Below are positions 14,705 to 22,577 of a stretch of 64,000 bases of DNA, piece by piece. The position numbers and the translations under genes are program-made. The notes below the pieces were generated by a model. That model had not been told where the DNA came from, did no database searches, and saw only the letters and a list, made by a program, of their open reading frames with translations. The stretch comes from Halocynthiibacter sp. SDUM655004 (GTDB lineage: Bacteria; Pseudomonadota; Alphaproteobacteria; Rhodobacterales; Rhodobacteraceae): positions 124,001-188,000 of the forward strand of contig NZ_JAPDUG010000003.1 in NCBI RefSeq assembly GCF_026015885.1, written 5' to 3'. Position 1 is the stretch's first letter, and each line of letters starts with the position of its first letter.

Positions 14705-16663
14705 ATGCAAAGTTCATACTACTCAGCCCCGATACCTCAATTTCTTGGAAGTGTCGATGACGCCATTCTTGGTGAACTCACGCGGCGTCACCACCATGCC
14801 TTGGAGCACGAGCAGCGCGGCGCCTGGCTATCCCAAATCGCCATTCTGAAGGCTCAGCTAGACGTAAATTCGGCCGGACACCTATTCCTTGAATTCTCGA
14901 TCCCGCGAATGGGCAAGCGCGCCGACGCAGTCGTCATTCGGAACGGCATCATCTTCGTGATCGAATTTAAGGTGGGTTCTGAGTCCTTCGATCGGCACGC
15001 CATAGACCAGGTTGAGGACTATGCGCTCGACCTAAAGAATTTTCACCTCGGCAGCCATGATGTCCCCATCTTGCCGGTTCTGGTCGCAACGCGCGCGAAG
15101 CGCAGCCCCTCAGAGCCGCTCTGGGCGGCCGACATGGTGGCAGAGCCGGTATTGATAGGGCCAGAGGGCTTGGCGCCTGCCTTGGCCGCTCTGGCGCCGA
15201 CTGAGGCGTCCGCGGAGGCCATTGATCCTATCGCCTGGCAGTCTTCGGGCTATCGACCTACGCCGACGATTGTCGAAGCGGCCGAGGCGCTCTATCGCAG
15301 CCATGCGGTCGAAGAGATATCTCGCTCTGACGCCGACGCGAAAAACTTGCAGGCGACATCGGATCGAATCGCCGAGGTGATTGAGGCGTCCAAGCACGGT
15401 GGGCGTAAGTCGATCTGTTTCATTACCGGCGTTCCCGGCGCCGGCAAGACACTTGCGGGCCTGAACATTGCCGCCAAGCGTGCCGAACGGCACGAGGATG
15501 AGCATGCCGTGTTTCTCTCAGGCAATGGCCCATTGGTGGAGGTATTGCGCGAGGCGTTGGCCAGGGATCAAGTCGTGCGGGATGGAATTCGAAAGGGCGA
15601 TGCCCTGCGTGCCGTCCGCCGCTTTGTTCAGAATATCCACCATTTCCGCGACCATTATCTGGCCAACACAGAGGTTCCGTTCGAGAAGGTCGTTGTCTTT
15701 GATGAGGCACAGCGCGCTTGGACTAGCAACCAAGCTGCACGCTTCATGCAAGGCCGAGGCCACGATGGCTTTGACATTTCGGAGCCAGAGTTTCTCATTG
15801 GGGTAATGGATCGCCACACCGACTGGTGCACGATCGTTTGCCTGATCGGTGGCGGCCAAGAAATAAACACAGGCGAAGCCGGGCTTGTGGAATGGCTTAC
15901 CGCACTGCAATCGAAATTTCCCGATTGGGATGTACATGCCTCGTCGCTACTGGAGGATAAGCATTACACCGTCGACCAGAAGGCGGCCGAAATGCTTCAG
16001 GCGCCTGCCATCCAGAAACACCCTGACTTTCATCTATCGGTCTCGATGCGTTCCTTTAGAGCGGAGCGACTTTCTTCGTTCGTAAGTATCGTGCTGGATG
16101 GTGATGCCGTTGGCGCGCGAGACCAACTCGAAGAGCTGGAAGACCGCTATCCAATCCTTCTAACGCGCGATCTGACCGAAGCGCGTACCTGGCTTCGAGG
16201 TAAGGCGCGGGGTGCAGAACGGATTGGGCTGGTCGCCTCATCTGGCGGGTGTCGCCTGCGTCCAGAGGGCATTCACGTTAAGGCAAAGATCGACCCCGCC
16301 AATTGGTTTCTAAACGACCGCTTTGACGTTCGTTCCAGCTACCACCTCGAAGAAGTTGCCACACAGTTCGACATACAAGGGCTTGAGTTGGACTGGGCGG
16401 GCGTTTGCTGGGATGCAGACCTCCGCAGGGTGGATAGCGCCTGGAGCTACAACGCTTTCAAGGGCACGCGATGGCAACAAGTCCGGGATGAAACTAAGCA
16501 ACTATACCTGCTAAATGCCTATCGCGTTCTTTTGACCCGCGCGCGACAGGGCATGGTGATCTTCGTGCCAAGAGGCGGCCCGGCCGATGCAACTCGACCT
16601 CCGAGTTTCTATGATGAGACTTTCGCGTTCTTACAAGAATGCGGCCTTCCAACTGTCGCTTAA
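14705..16663 (+). CDS. PD-(D/E)XK nuclease fused to DUF2075 (Schlafen group 3-like) helicase
   Basis: A 652-residue protein. Residues 1-130 show a PD-(D/E)XK nuclease pattern: Glu63, Asp74 (KRADAVV), Glu87 and Lys89 (FVIEFKVG), and Gln102 in DQVEDYALDL. From about 235 comes a P-loop ATPase of the DUF2075 type: Walker A GVPGAGKT (242-249), Walker B VVVFDEAQRAW (329-339), GGGQEIN (382-388), and a superfamily 1-like motif VI near the end (YRVLLTRARQGMVIFV). Nuclease and helicase sites both look intact. The cell role is unknown; nuclease-helicase fusions on islands are often anti-phage. Start: MQSSYYSAPIPQFL, typical of the family. Confidence 0.85.
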   Translation: MQSSYYSAPIPQFLGSVDDAILGELTRRHHHALEHEQRGAWLSQIAILKAQLDVNSAGHLFLEFSIPRMGKRADAVVIRNGIIFVIEFKVGSESFDRHAIDQVEDYALDLKNFHLGSHDVPILPVLVATRAKRSPSEPLWAADMVAEPVLIGPEGLAPALAALAPTEASAEAIDPIAWQSSGYRPTPTIVEAAEALYRSHAVEEISRSDADAKNLQATSDRIAEVIEASKHGGRKSICFITGVPGAGKTLAGLNIAAKRAERHEDEHAVFLSGNGPLVEVLREALARDQVVRDGIRKGDALRAVRRFVQNIHHFRDHYLANTEVPFEKVVVFDEAQRAWTSNQAARFMQGRGHDGFDISEPEFLIGVMDRHTDWCTIVCLIGGGQEINTGEAGLVEWLTALQSKFPDWDVHASSLLEDKHYTVDQKAAEMLQAPAIQKHPDFHLSVSMRSFRAERLSSFVSIVLDGDAVGARDQLEELEDRYPILLTRDLTEARTWLRGKARGAERIGLVASSGGCRLRPEGIHVKAKIDPANWFLNDRFDVRSSYHLEEVATQFDIQGLELDWAGVCWDADLRRVDSAWSYNAFKGTRWQQVRDETKQLYLLNAYRVLLTRARQGMVIFVPRGGPADATRPPSFYDETFAFLQECGLPTVA

Positions 16664-16740
16664 AGGCCGTTGGAGACGCCACAAGCGACGGCTAACTTGT
16701 TGGCAAACCCTGCCAACTTCTCACCGGTGCAAGGAGACGC

Positions 16741-17394
16741 ATGCCTTTCTCGCAACAGAAACTGGAAGAGGTTCAAAAAGGCATACGATTGGCGTTGGCT
16801 TCGACCACGCTCAACGAGTGGGAACGCAATTTCCTGCGAGACATGCAAGCCAAGTTAGACCGCTTTGGGCGGAGTACTCGGCTCAGCGGCAAGCAGTATC
16901 GCCGATTGATTCAATTGGTCGATGGCGGTGGCAACATCGCCCTGTCCCGCTCACAACCAGGCCGACGCATGCGGCCAAAGTATAGTACCCGCGATTGGCG
17001 CCCGACGACTGGAGGCGCTCTTGTCGTTGCCGCCTGTCTTGGTTTTGTCGCGTTCAAGGCGGCCGAACGGTTTCCGGAATACCTCGGGCATGTTGTATCC
17101 CTCACGGCGACGAAGACGATCAGCGGGCGGGTAACGCGTGTTAGAGATGGTGACACAATCGAGGTGTCTGGCGTTCCTATTCGCTTTGGCTCTTTGGATT
17201 GCGCCGAGGCGAATACCAGCGAGGGGCAGCGAGCCACGGCACGGATGCGGACGCTTGTTGTCGGCCAACGGCTAACCTGCCACCTAAATGGACGGACCAG
17301 CTACGATAGGAAGATCGGAAGCTGCCAGATGAACGACGGCCGCGACCTTGCCGGGGTAATGATCAGTGAAGGGTTTTGCGGTAGGTTCTGGTGA
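16741..17394 (+). CDS. Membrane-anchored SNase-like (thermonuclease) protein
   Basis: A 217-residue protein with a good ribosome site (AAGGAG). Residues 1-60 are helical and basic, a hydrophobic helix lies about 95-113 (GGALVVAACLGFVAF), and the C-terminal 130-217 is a staphylococcal nuclease-type fold: VTRVRDGDTIEVSGVPIRF and a late GVMISEGFCGRFW. The expected catalytic block is reduced (LDCAEAN..GQRATARM; TSYDRKIGSC keeps an Arg), and it is shorter than the classical enzyme. It starts 78 bases after the nuclease-helicase gene, so the two may be co-transcribed. The nuclease domain would face the periplasm or the cytoplasm depending on orientation. Confidence 0.75.
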   Translation: MPFSQQKLEEVQKGIRLALASTTLNEWERNFLRDMQAKLDRFGRSTRLSGKQYRRLIQLVDGGGNIALSRSQPGRRMRPKYSTRDWRPTTGGALVVAACLGFVAFKAAERFPEYLGHVVSLTATKTISGRVTRVRDGDTIEVSGVPIRFGSLDCAEANTSEGQRATARMRTLVVGQRLTCHLNGRTSYDRKIGSCQMNDGRDLAGVMISEGFCGRFW

Positions 17395-17482
17395 GTGGTC
17401 GGTCAGACACAGCACGCTCTGCACTTCGAAGGGCGCTTAGGCTGGCTAAGAGCATATTGAATGGGCGCGATGAGGTTCCGAA

Positions 17483-17498
17483 ATGAACTTGAGTGCAC
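17483..17498. promoter_or_regulatory. Island palindrome copy (reverse GTGCAC-TCAA-GTTCAT)
   Basis: ATGAACTTGAGTGCAC, the reverse complement of GTGCACTCAAGTTCAT, lies in the 109-base gap between the convergent SNase and HGGKS genes. One arm base has changed (A to C) and the outermost base is lost. Confidence 0.5.
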
Positions 17499-17503
17499 AG
17501 CAA

Positions 17504-17764
17504 TCAAGACGATTTCGCGCTCATCTTCTCGGCCAGGTCCTGCATGTCCTGAATTAGTGAAGCGACAGCCCTTCGTTCCGCAATAGCGTGAGAGGTGTAA
17601 CGGCCGTGTTTTAAGGCGTTAGAATTCCTCTTCGGTGCCCCCGGTGATTTCCCGCCATGCATTCGGCATCGACCATTCGCCATCGCTGGGGATTGGCAAG
17701 GCGTTTCGGCCCGCGTCTTCGCACCACACCGCGGGCTCGAATGCATAGGTAACGTGTTGTGCAT
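17504..17764 (-). CDS. Small island protein with HGGKSPGAP motif
   Basis: An 86-residue basic protein: four cysteine or histidine residues (CGAKTRAETPCQSPAM, then CRMHGG) followed by HGGKSPGAPKRNSNALKHGRY. This pattern is found widely in alphaproteobacterial prophages and islands, always as a small protein of unknown function. Cys/His spacing suggests a small metal site. Its first 146 bases overlap the upstream gene in another frame, which is also how the pair is arranged elsewhere as far as I recall. Confidence 0.75.
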   Translation of the reverse strand: MHNTLPMHSSPRCGAKTRAETPCQSPAMANGRCRMHGGKSPGAPKRNSNALKHGRYTSHAIAERRAVASLIQDMQDLAEKMSAKSS

Positions 17765-18278
17765 GGGGTTGTTCCTCCAGTTTGTTTTGCCCCCCGCCTC
17801 CGGCGTGTTCGACGACGCCTACGACGGCCTGACCGCCTGCGTGAACATGGACGTGCTCGACGGTTACTTTTTGCTGGCCCTTGCCGCGATGTTTGTCCCG
17901 AACCTCGACCAGTCGCGCGAAGTTGCGGGACAGCTTGGTGGCCTGATTGAGTGCCGCACACGTACCCTCAAAAGATTGGTCTGTTTGACTTGCACGACGA
18001 TAGAACTCCATTGTCGCGTTATGCGCAGCAACCAATTGCGCATTCATCATGGCTTCAAGTTCGTCTTTTGGCTCCATTCCAGCCATTGCGGCGAGGGTTG
18101 CATCAAAGTGCTTGTTCTGCGTCTCTGGCGGTGAGTTCCTGGCCCATACACTCATCATGGTCTGGTTCAAGAGAGTATCATTCCACGCGCCGACGATTGA
18201 CCCTCCCAAGAACTGAAAAGGGTCAGCCTGTTGGTCTTTGACCAACGACATGATGGGAGGGCCTTTCGCTTTCGTCAT
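17619..18278 (-). CDS. Island protein with VEHVHVHAGGQAVVG motif
   Basis: A 219-residue protein of unknown function. The middle is helical (residues 70-140) and leads to the conserved VEHVHVHAGGQAVVGVVEH stretch and a Gly-rich segment; the tail is polar. I know this pattern as a partner of the HGGKS proteins in alphaproteobacterial islands and prophages. The start at 18278 is supported by AAGGA eight bases before. The 3' end overlaps the HGGKS gene. Confidence 0.72.
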   Translation of the reverse strand: MTKAKGPPIMSLVKDQQADPFQFLGGSIVGAWNDTLLNQTMMSVWARNSPPETQNKHFDATLAAMAGMEPKDELEAMMNAQLVAAHNATMEFYRRASQTDQSFEGTCAALNQATKLSRNFARLVEVRDKHRGKGQQKVTVEHVHVHAGGQAVVGVVEHAGGGGQNKLEEQPHAQHVTYAFEPAVWCEDAGRNALPIPSDGEWSMPNAWREITGGTEEEF

Positions 18279-18369
18279 GTTTCGTATCCTTGCTTTGGTT
18301 TCGCCATCTGGTGTACTTTCTCAGGCCGGTGAATTCCCATCCCCATTCATGGCGGTTGTTGGAGCGCGA

Positions 18370-18385
18370 GTGCACTTACGTTCAC
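18370..18385. promoter_or_regulatory. Island palindrome copy (GTGCAC-TTAC-GTTCAC)
   Basis: GTGCACTTACGTTCAC, about 90 bases upstream of the VEHVHVH-type gene on the minus strand, where it could act as operator. Confidence 0.55.
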
Positions 18386-18442
18386 TGAGGGGGGCAATGA
18401 TGGCCAGGCGACCTTGTATATTTTCGCGCTGCCGCCGGTTTT

Positions 18443-18628
18443 GAGCGGACGAGCGGACAACAATGAACTCCCTTATGGGTTGCGCGCTTGGTCGGGGCGG
18501 TGGCCTGATGACACTTATATAAATCAATAGCTTGAGACTGTTTTCTGAGTTTCGTGGAACAATTGTCCGCTTGTCCGCTGAACAGGAAATACCGTCGCGT
18601 ATATCCGCTTGTCCGCCTATTATCCGCC
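18443..18628. repeat. 8-base iteron cluster, possible origin of replication
   Basis: Copies of TTGTCCGC-like octamers: two in reverse order at 18443-18460 (GAGCGGACGAGCGGACAA), two forward at 18563-18579, two at 18602-18617 and one at 18621-18628. The first and second pairs form a 17-base inverted repeat with one mismatch around a segment that includes AT-rich DNA (18511-18530). It lies directly downstream of the primase-helicase stop. Phage P4-type replicons have octamer iterons bound by their primase-helicase, which is why I read it as a candidate origin. Confidence 0.5.
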
Positions 18629-18631
18629 GCA

Positions 18632-20584
18632 TCACGCCCCCACGCGCGCATATTTGGGTGCGTCCTTGAACTGGCCAGATGTGATTTTGCCGTCGCGCTG
18701 GAAACCAAGCGTCCGAAGAATGCCACATACGCGGTTGCTGTCCCCACGCGACACATCCGCGGGCAGTTTACCGAGTGCCTCGGCAATGACCTGTCGGGGG
18801 GCCACTATGTCCTTGTTGGCGACATACGCGGTAACGTCTGACAGCCAAGGGTCGACATCTAGCCGTCCCGCCTGCGCCTCCTGCGCCGCTGCTTCCAAAT
18901 CGTTCGACAACCACCACTGGACACCACTTCGGTACATAGCAACCGCCTCGGCCCACAACTGGTCGCGGTCCTGTGCCAATCTGTCCACGTCCATGTGCTG
19001 GATCTTCACCGGCCAAAAACGACGATTACCTGTCTCGTCACGAAGATAGGCATCGTCGTTGGTGCTGCCGATAAATACGCAGCGACGCGGTTGTTGAATA
19101 ACTTCGCGTCCGTAGGACCATCTGAACTCATCGCTCTGTCGGGATATAAAGGCCTTTACTGCATTGATTTCGCGCCGCGCTGCGACCAACTCCGCGACCT
19201 CGATAATCCACTTGCCCCGAACGTATTCCTGCGCGTCTTTGTGGGTCATGTCCGGAAGGTTGTCTCCGAACATATCACCGTCTCCCGCCAACGCCCGGAT
19301 GCCCGACGACTTGCCCGAGCCTTGCAAACCTTCCAAGACAAGCATGTGATCGACCTTCACACCCGGTTCAAAAGCGCGCGCAACGGCAGATATGAGCCAA
19401 CGCGCTCCTGCCTCCCGGTTGAATGTTGTGTCCTCGGCCCCGCCGTAGTGGACAAGCCAACTTCCGGCCCGCTCGGTTCCGTCCCAAATCAATCCGTCAA
19501 GATAGTCAGTCAACGGATCAATGGTGTTCGCGCGACAGGCACTGCGCACCGCATCTACAGCGATTTTCTCACTCGCACGCGGGAAGCCGTTGCGGTTGAA
19601 CCAGGCGGTCGCTGCCGTATAGTCATTATCTTCCAGTTGCCGGTTTTCACCGGTCGTACCGGGCATTGCTTTCAGTATCACCCGTCGCCCGGTAAAGGTG
19701 TTAAAGCCCAGGACACCCTGCCATTCGGGATGCTGCGTGAGCAGCACCTCGGCATTTGCCACGTTCCAGATAGGTCGGTTCTTTTGATCCCGTACCAAAT
19801 CGAAGTTGGCATGCCGGTAGTTTGGGACGCTGTACTTTTCATAAGCCGACCGGATGGTTTTCATCAGGTTGTCGTCGTTGACCGGGCAAACCGCCATGAT
19901 CAGACCAGCGGCGAATTCATACTTGACGCCTTGCGCGGCTAAGGAAGCAGCCAGATCGCGCGTAGCTGCGTGCTTCTGACCATCCGTGCTCGCGGCAAGG
20001 GTTAGGTGCTTGTAGTCGTCTATGCCCTTGTACGGGCCGCAGGAGGGGGTGTCCGAGCCATTCGGGTTGATTTCCGGCGACTTGTTGGAGATGACACTGG
20101 GGAACGGCCAAGGCGCAATTTCGGCGTTATGGATCACCTGTCCGTAACAGACAAACATCCCTCCGTTCGCGCGAATGTCTACATCTGGAACAGGATTGGA
20201 CTGGGTGTTCCGCTGGTCGAATACCGCGCTCTGATAAATAAAATGCCGCCCGCGGCGGGATTTCATGATCAGCGTCTCAGGGAGGTTTAGGCTCTTCGCT
20301 GCGTCAGCTTTGTCCTCGTCAACCACCCAGACCCCGGAAGGAGCGCAGGATACCCCTACGTGCGAAGCATGATGCCATGCCGGGACGCCCTTCTGGCTCG
20401 TGACCATCGCCTCAATAGTTTCGGGGTCATTGCTGGCCTCAGTTGCCCAATTTACCAGCGCAATTTTCTCGGTCTTGCTGTCCGACTTCGGCTTCAACAT
20501 AACCGGAAATACATGCCAGCCATAGGTGTCGGCGAGTTCCAGTGCGTAATCCAGTGCGGATGGGCTATTGATGGTGTCCTTCAT
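18632..20584 (-). CDS. Prim-Pol (AEP) primase fused to VirE/D5-like helicase
   Basis: Start set at 20584 (MKDTINSP), with a G-rich ribosome site; the frame is open 14 codons further. 650 residues. N-terminal archaeo-eukaryotic primase domain: Asp89 and Asp91 (VVDEDK), His114 (GRHFIYQ), Asp136 (VDIRANGG). C-terminal helicase of the virulence-associated E family: Walker A GLQGSGKS (419-426), Walker B WIIEVAEL, and sensor region CVFIGSTND...TGNRRFWP. Such proteins start and unwind replication of satellite phages, plasmids and islands. It lies next to an iteron cluster that may be its origin. Confidence 0.9.
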   Translation of the reverse strand: MKDTINSPSALDYALELADTYGWHVFPVMLKPKSDSKTEKIALVNWATEASNDPETIEAMVTSQKGVPAWHHASHVGVSCAPSGVWVVDEDKADAAKSLNLPETLIMKSRRGRHFIYQSAVFDQRNTQSNPVPDVDIRANGGMFVCYGQVIHNAEIAPWPFPSVISNKSPEINPNGSDTPSCGPYKGIDDYKHLTLAASTDGQKHAATRDLAASLAAQGVKYEFAAGLIMAVCPVNDDNLMKTIRSAYEKYSVPNYRHANFDLVRDQKNRPIWNVANAEVLLTQHPEWQGVLGFNTFTGRRVILKAMPGTTGENRQLEDNDYTAATAWFNRNGFPRASEKIAVDAVRSACRANTIDPLTDYLDGLIWDGTERAGSWLVHYGGAEDTTFNREAGARWLISAVARAFEPGVKVDHMLVLEGLQGSGKSSGIRALAGDGDMFGDNLPDMTHKDAQEYVRGKWIIEVAELVAARREINAVKAFISRQSDEFRWSYGREVIQQPRRCVFIGSTNDDAYLRDETGNRRFWPVKIQHMDVDRLAQDRDQLWAEAVAMYRSGVQWWLSNDLEAAAQEAQAGRLDVDPWLSDVTAYVANKDIVAPRQVIAEALGKLPADVSRGDSNRVCGILRTLGFQRDGKITSGQFKDAPKYARVGA

Positions 20585-20980
20585 CCCGCCACCCCCACAA
20601 ATGGCAACGGTTCGAAGGGGACACAAGCTTCTACAATGGCAACTTTCGACCCAACGCTCTCCATCATCAGTACATTGATCTTACATCCGCTTCTCCAAGG
20701 CATTGCCAGACAGAAGAGGACTGCGCTATGATTGCCGCTCAAACAGACGCTTTCCACAACGTCTTCAACCCCGGTTGCGATTGCCGTCGCGCCGGGGTTT
20801 TCGTTTGTTCGATCGCGGGAGATGTGTCCCGAGCTGTTATCTAAGCTATTGCTCCGATTGAGGCCGAAAACAATGAGTGTGTCCCAACCGCCAACTTGAT
20901 TTCCTTTGGAAAAGTGCGACCCTTGGCAGTTCTGCCGGGGTCGCCACGTCTGTCATTTAGCTTTCGTGCGGGAAATTTGC
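20585..20980. other. Intergenic stretch at the island's right edge
   Basis: About 400 bases with no supported gene. A terminator-like hairpin lies at 20767-20810 on the plus strand, though no plus-strand gene precedes it. The stretch could hold the junction of island and core chromosome; no tRNA or direct repeat marking an attachment site was recognised. Confidence 0.5.
20767..20810 (+). terminator. Terminator-like hairpin
   Basis: Arms AACCCCGG (20767-20774) and CCGGGGTT (20792-20799) around a 17-base loop, then TTCGTTTGTT. With no gene upstream on this strand it may end a small RNA, or be the 3' end left from a gene replaced by the island. Confidence 0.5.
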
Positions 20981-21679
20981 CTAAACCATTCTGATGACGT
21001 CTTTGTCGATCGAAAGCATATAGCCACGACGCGCGATGTTTTTGACGAGGAGTTCGCTGACGAGTTGGTTTCCAAGCGAGTCTCTTAGGCGTTTGATCCG
21101 CGTCGCTCCGGCGGCCTCTTCGCAATCAGATTCGTGTTTGCCAGAAACAACCGCTTCGATCTGTGCGCCTGACATAACTTCATCGTCCATTCGCGCTTCT
21201 GCCAGAACGGAAAGCGTTTCGATGGCCGCTGCGGTGAGCGTGAATTCCATGTTGTTCAGGTACACCGTGTTCTCTTCACGACTGATGAGGAGCGAGCTTA
21301 CCTGAATTCCGGACTTTTCGATCTCGCCCATGCGCCGCGTCAGAAGGATTATTGTGGCGAGAAACACAACGGCGGCGATCATCAATGCCGTAGCAAAGAT
21401 CAACAAAACGAGAATGATGAGCCTGTATGAGTTTAGCGTATCCGAGAACGCTGTTCCGGATTCAGCAAGAATTTCGAGCAGCTTGATTTCTGCGCCGGAT
21501 GAAAGGTCATCGTTCTCAATGAAAAGCTGTTCGACACGCGCGTTAAATACATTTGCGTCGGGTAGGTTCAGCAGAAGGAGTGCTGCGGCAACCAATAAGA
21601 TTGCTACAATCGCCGCGAGGCCGGTAACGACGACTCTGTTGCCGGAAAGTTTTGCCTTAGTAGCGGAGGAAATAGTCAC
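20981..21679 (-). CDS. Membrane protein with C-terminal winged-helix domain
   Basis: The start is put at GTG 21679, seven bases after AAGGAG; the frame opens further up but lacks such a site. 232 residues: membrane helix 1 (about 16-38), a short acidic external segment (40-85), membrane helix 2 (86-113), then a cytoplasmic domain. The last 100 residues (VYLNNMEFTLTAAAIETLSVLAEA...RIKRLRDSLGNQLVSELLVKNIARRGYML) resemble the OmpR/ToxR-type winged helix, with RRGYML as the hairpin wing. This is ToxR in reverse order. Targets are unknown. It follows the CYADYKAK gene with a 23-base overlap. Confidence 0.65.
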   Translation of the reverse strand: MTISSATKAKLSGNRVVVTGLAAIVAILLVAAALLLLNLPDANVFNARVEQLFIENDDLSSGAEIKLLEILAESGTAFSDTLNSYRLIILVLLIFATALMIAAVVFLATIILLTRRMGEIEKSGIQVSSLLISREENTVYLNNMEFTLTAAAIETLSVLAEARMDDEVMSGAQIEAVVSGKHESDCEEAAGATRIKRLRDSLGNQLVSELLVKNIARRGYMLSIDKDVIRMV

Positions 21680-21938
21680 CCGCGCTCTCCTTCTTCGCAT
21701 TAAGGCCAGATTGGTCAAAAACGCTGATGACTGTCAGGAGCGTCCAGCCGTCTTTGCTGATGCGGTTCGAGATAGCGTCGCCTGCCTTTGCTTTTTTGCA
21801 GTTCTTTTCGGCAAGCTCGACCACACCATAGTGCAAACGAAGCGGGTCATCCCGTTTCGCTTTGTAATCGGCATAACACGCGGCAGAAGCAGGCGCGGCG
21901 CAAAGAAGGGCGAGTGTGAATACAATATGTTTCATCAT
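21657..21938 (-). CDS. Conserved periplasmic hypothetical (CYADYKAK family)
   Basis: About 93 residues from the double Met at 21938/21935. A signal peptide (MKHIVFTLALLCAAPASA) is cut before ACYADYKAKRDDPLRLHYG, a start I know from small conserved Rhodobacterales proteins; the end SAGDYFLRY is also typical. Two cysteines remain in the mature chain and may form a disulfide. Function unknown. Its 3' end overlaps the membrane winged-helix gene, so the two are co-translated. Confidence 0.75.
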   Translation of the reverse strand: MMKHIVFTLALLCAAPASAACYADYKAKRDDPLRLHYGVVELAEKNCKKAKAGDAISNRISKDGWTLLTVISVFDQSGLNAKKESAGDYFLRY

Positions 21939-22078
21939 GCAGGAACCATGCGCGAATAGTCTGGGATATTCAATAACGGTGGCATTGTTATCCGATAACA
22001 AGCGCCCGTTATTGTGTGACATGGCGTGGACACAAATTCTGACGTTGTACCTTCGATACGAAAAAAAGGATCAACGCA

Positions 22079-22540
22079 ATGTTCACGAAACTTACCACCG
22101 CACTCTCCGCCGCTGCACTTAGCCTCTCGCTCGCAACGACGCCCGCGATTGCCGATAGTAAGAAAACAGAAAATTTCATTGCGGCGGCTGCTCTTGTGAC
22201 ATTGCTTGGATTGGCCGCACATGAATCAAACAAGAAGAAACAAGAACAACTGAAGAAGAAACAAGAACAGGCGAAGAAGAAGCGCGAGCAAGAACGCCGG
22301 AGACAGGCCAGTAATCGCAATCAACGCAGGAGCCTGCCTTTAAGCTGCCTCCAAACATTCCGCGTTCAGGGTGGAAAAGAAACCGCATTCAATGAAACCT
22401 GTCTTGAGCGCAACTTTAAATTCGAGAAGCAGATGCCAAATCAGTGCCGCGAAACACTTTGGACGGATAAGGGGACACGTCGGGTGTATCAGCCCCGCTG
22501 CCTGCGCCGATACGGTTACGAAGCGAGGAACTATTACTAG
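22079..22540 (+). CDS. Secreted hypothetical protein with charged linker
   Basis: 153 residues. A signal peptide (residues 1-25, ending AIADS) is followed by a short hydrophobic stretch (32-47), a Lys/Gln/Glu/Arg-rich helix (50-80, KKKQEQ repeats) and a C-terminal domain with four cysteines (CLQTF, CLERN, QCRETL, RCLRR), probably two disulfides. Roseobacters have similar small envelope proteins of unknown role. It is divergent from the CYADYKAK gene. Confidence 0.7.
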   Translation: MFTKLTTALSAAALSLSLATTPAIADSKKTENFIAAAALVTLLGLAAHESNKKKQEQLKKKQEQAKKKREQERRRQASNRNQRRSLPLSCLQTFRVQGGKETAFNETCLERNFKFEKQMPNQCRETLWTDKGTRRVYQPRCLRRYGYEARNYY

Positions 22541-22577
22541 GGCTTGCAATGACCAGCATGATGCGTAATCCAACCCT

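Larger units (their letters stand above)
18279..18631. other. Intergenic stretch with palindrome and iterons
   Basis: About 350 bases between the island pair and the primase-helicase. No gene is supported. It has an island palindrome (18370), seven 8-base iterons and an AT-rich patch around 18511-18530, so it may be both a promoter for the pair and a replication origin. Confidence 0.55.

Noticed and set aside
13939-18385. Island palindromes read as alphaproteobacterial LexA boxes
   Set aside because: The alphaproteobacterial LexA box is a direct repeat GTTC-N7-GTTC, whereas these are inverted GAAC/GTTC pairs with four bases between.
18382-18786. A 134-codon minus-strand frame across the iteron region
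   Set aside because: It overlaps the 3' end of the primase-helicase gene, and the translated iterons give low-complexity residues; no ribosome site.
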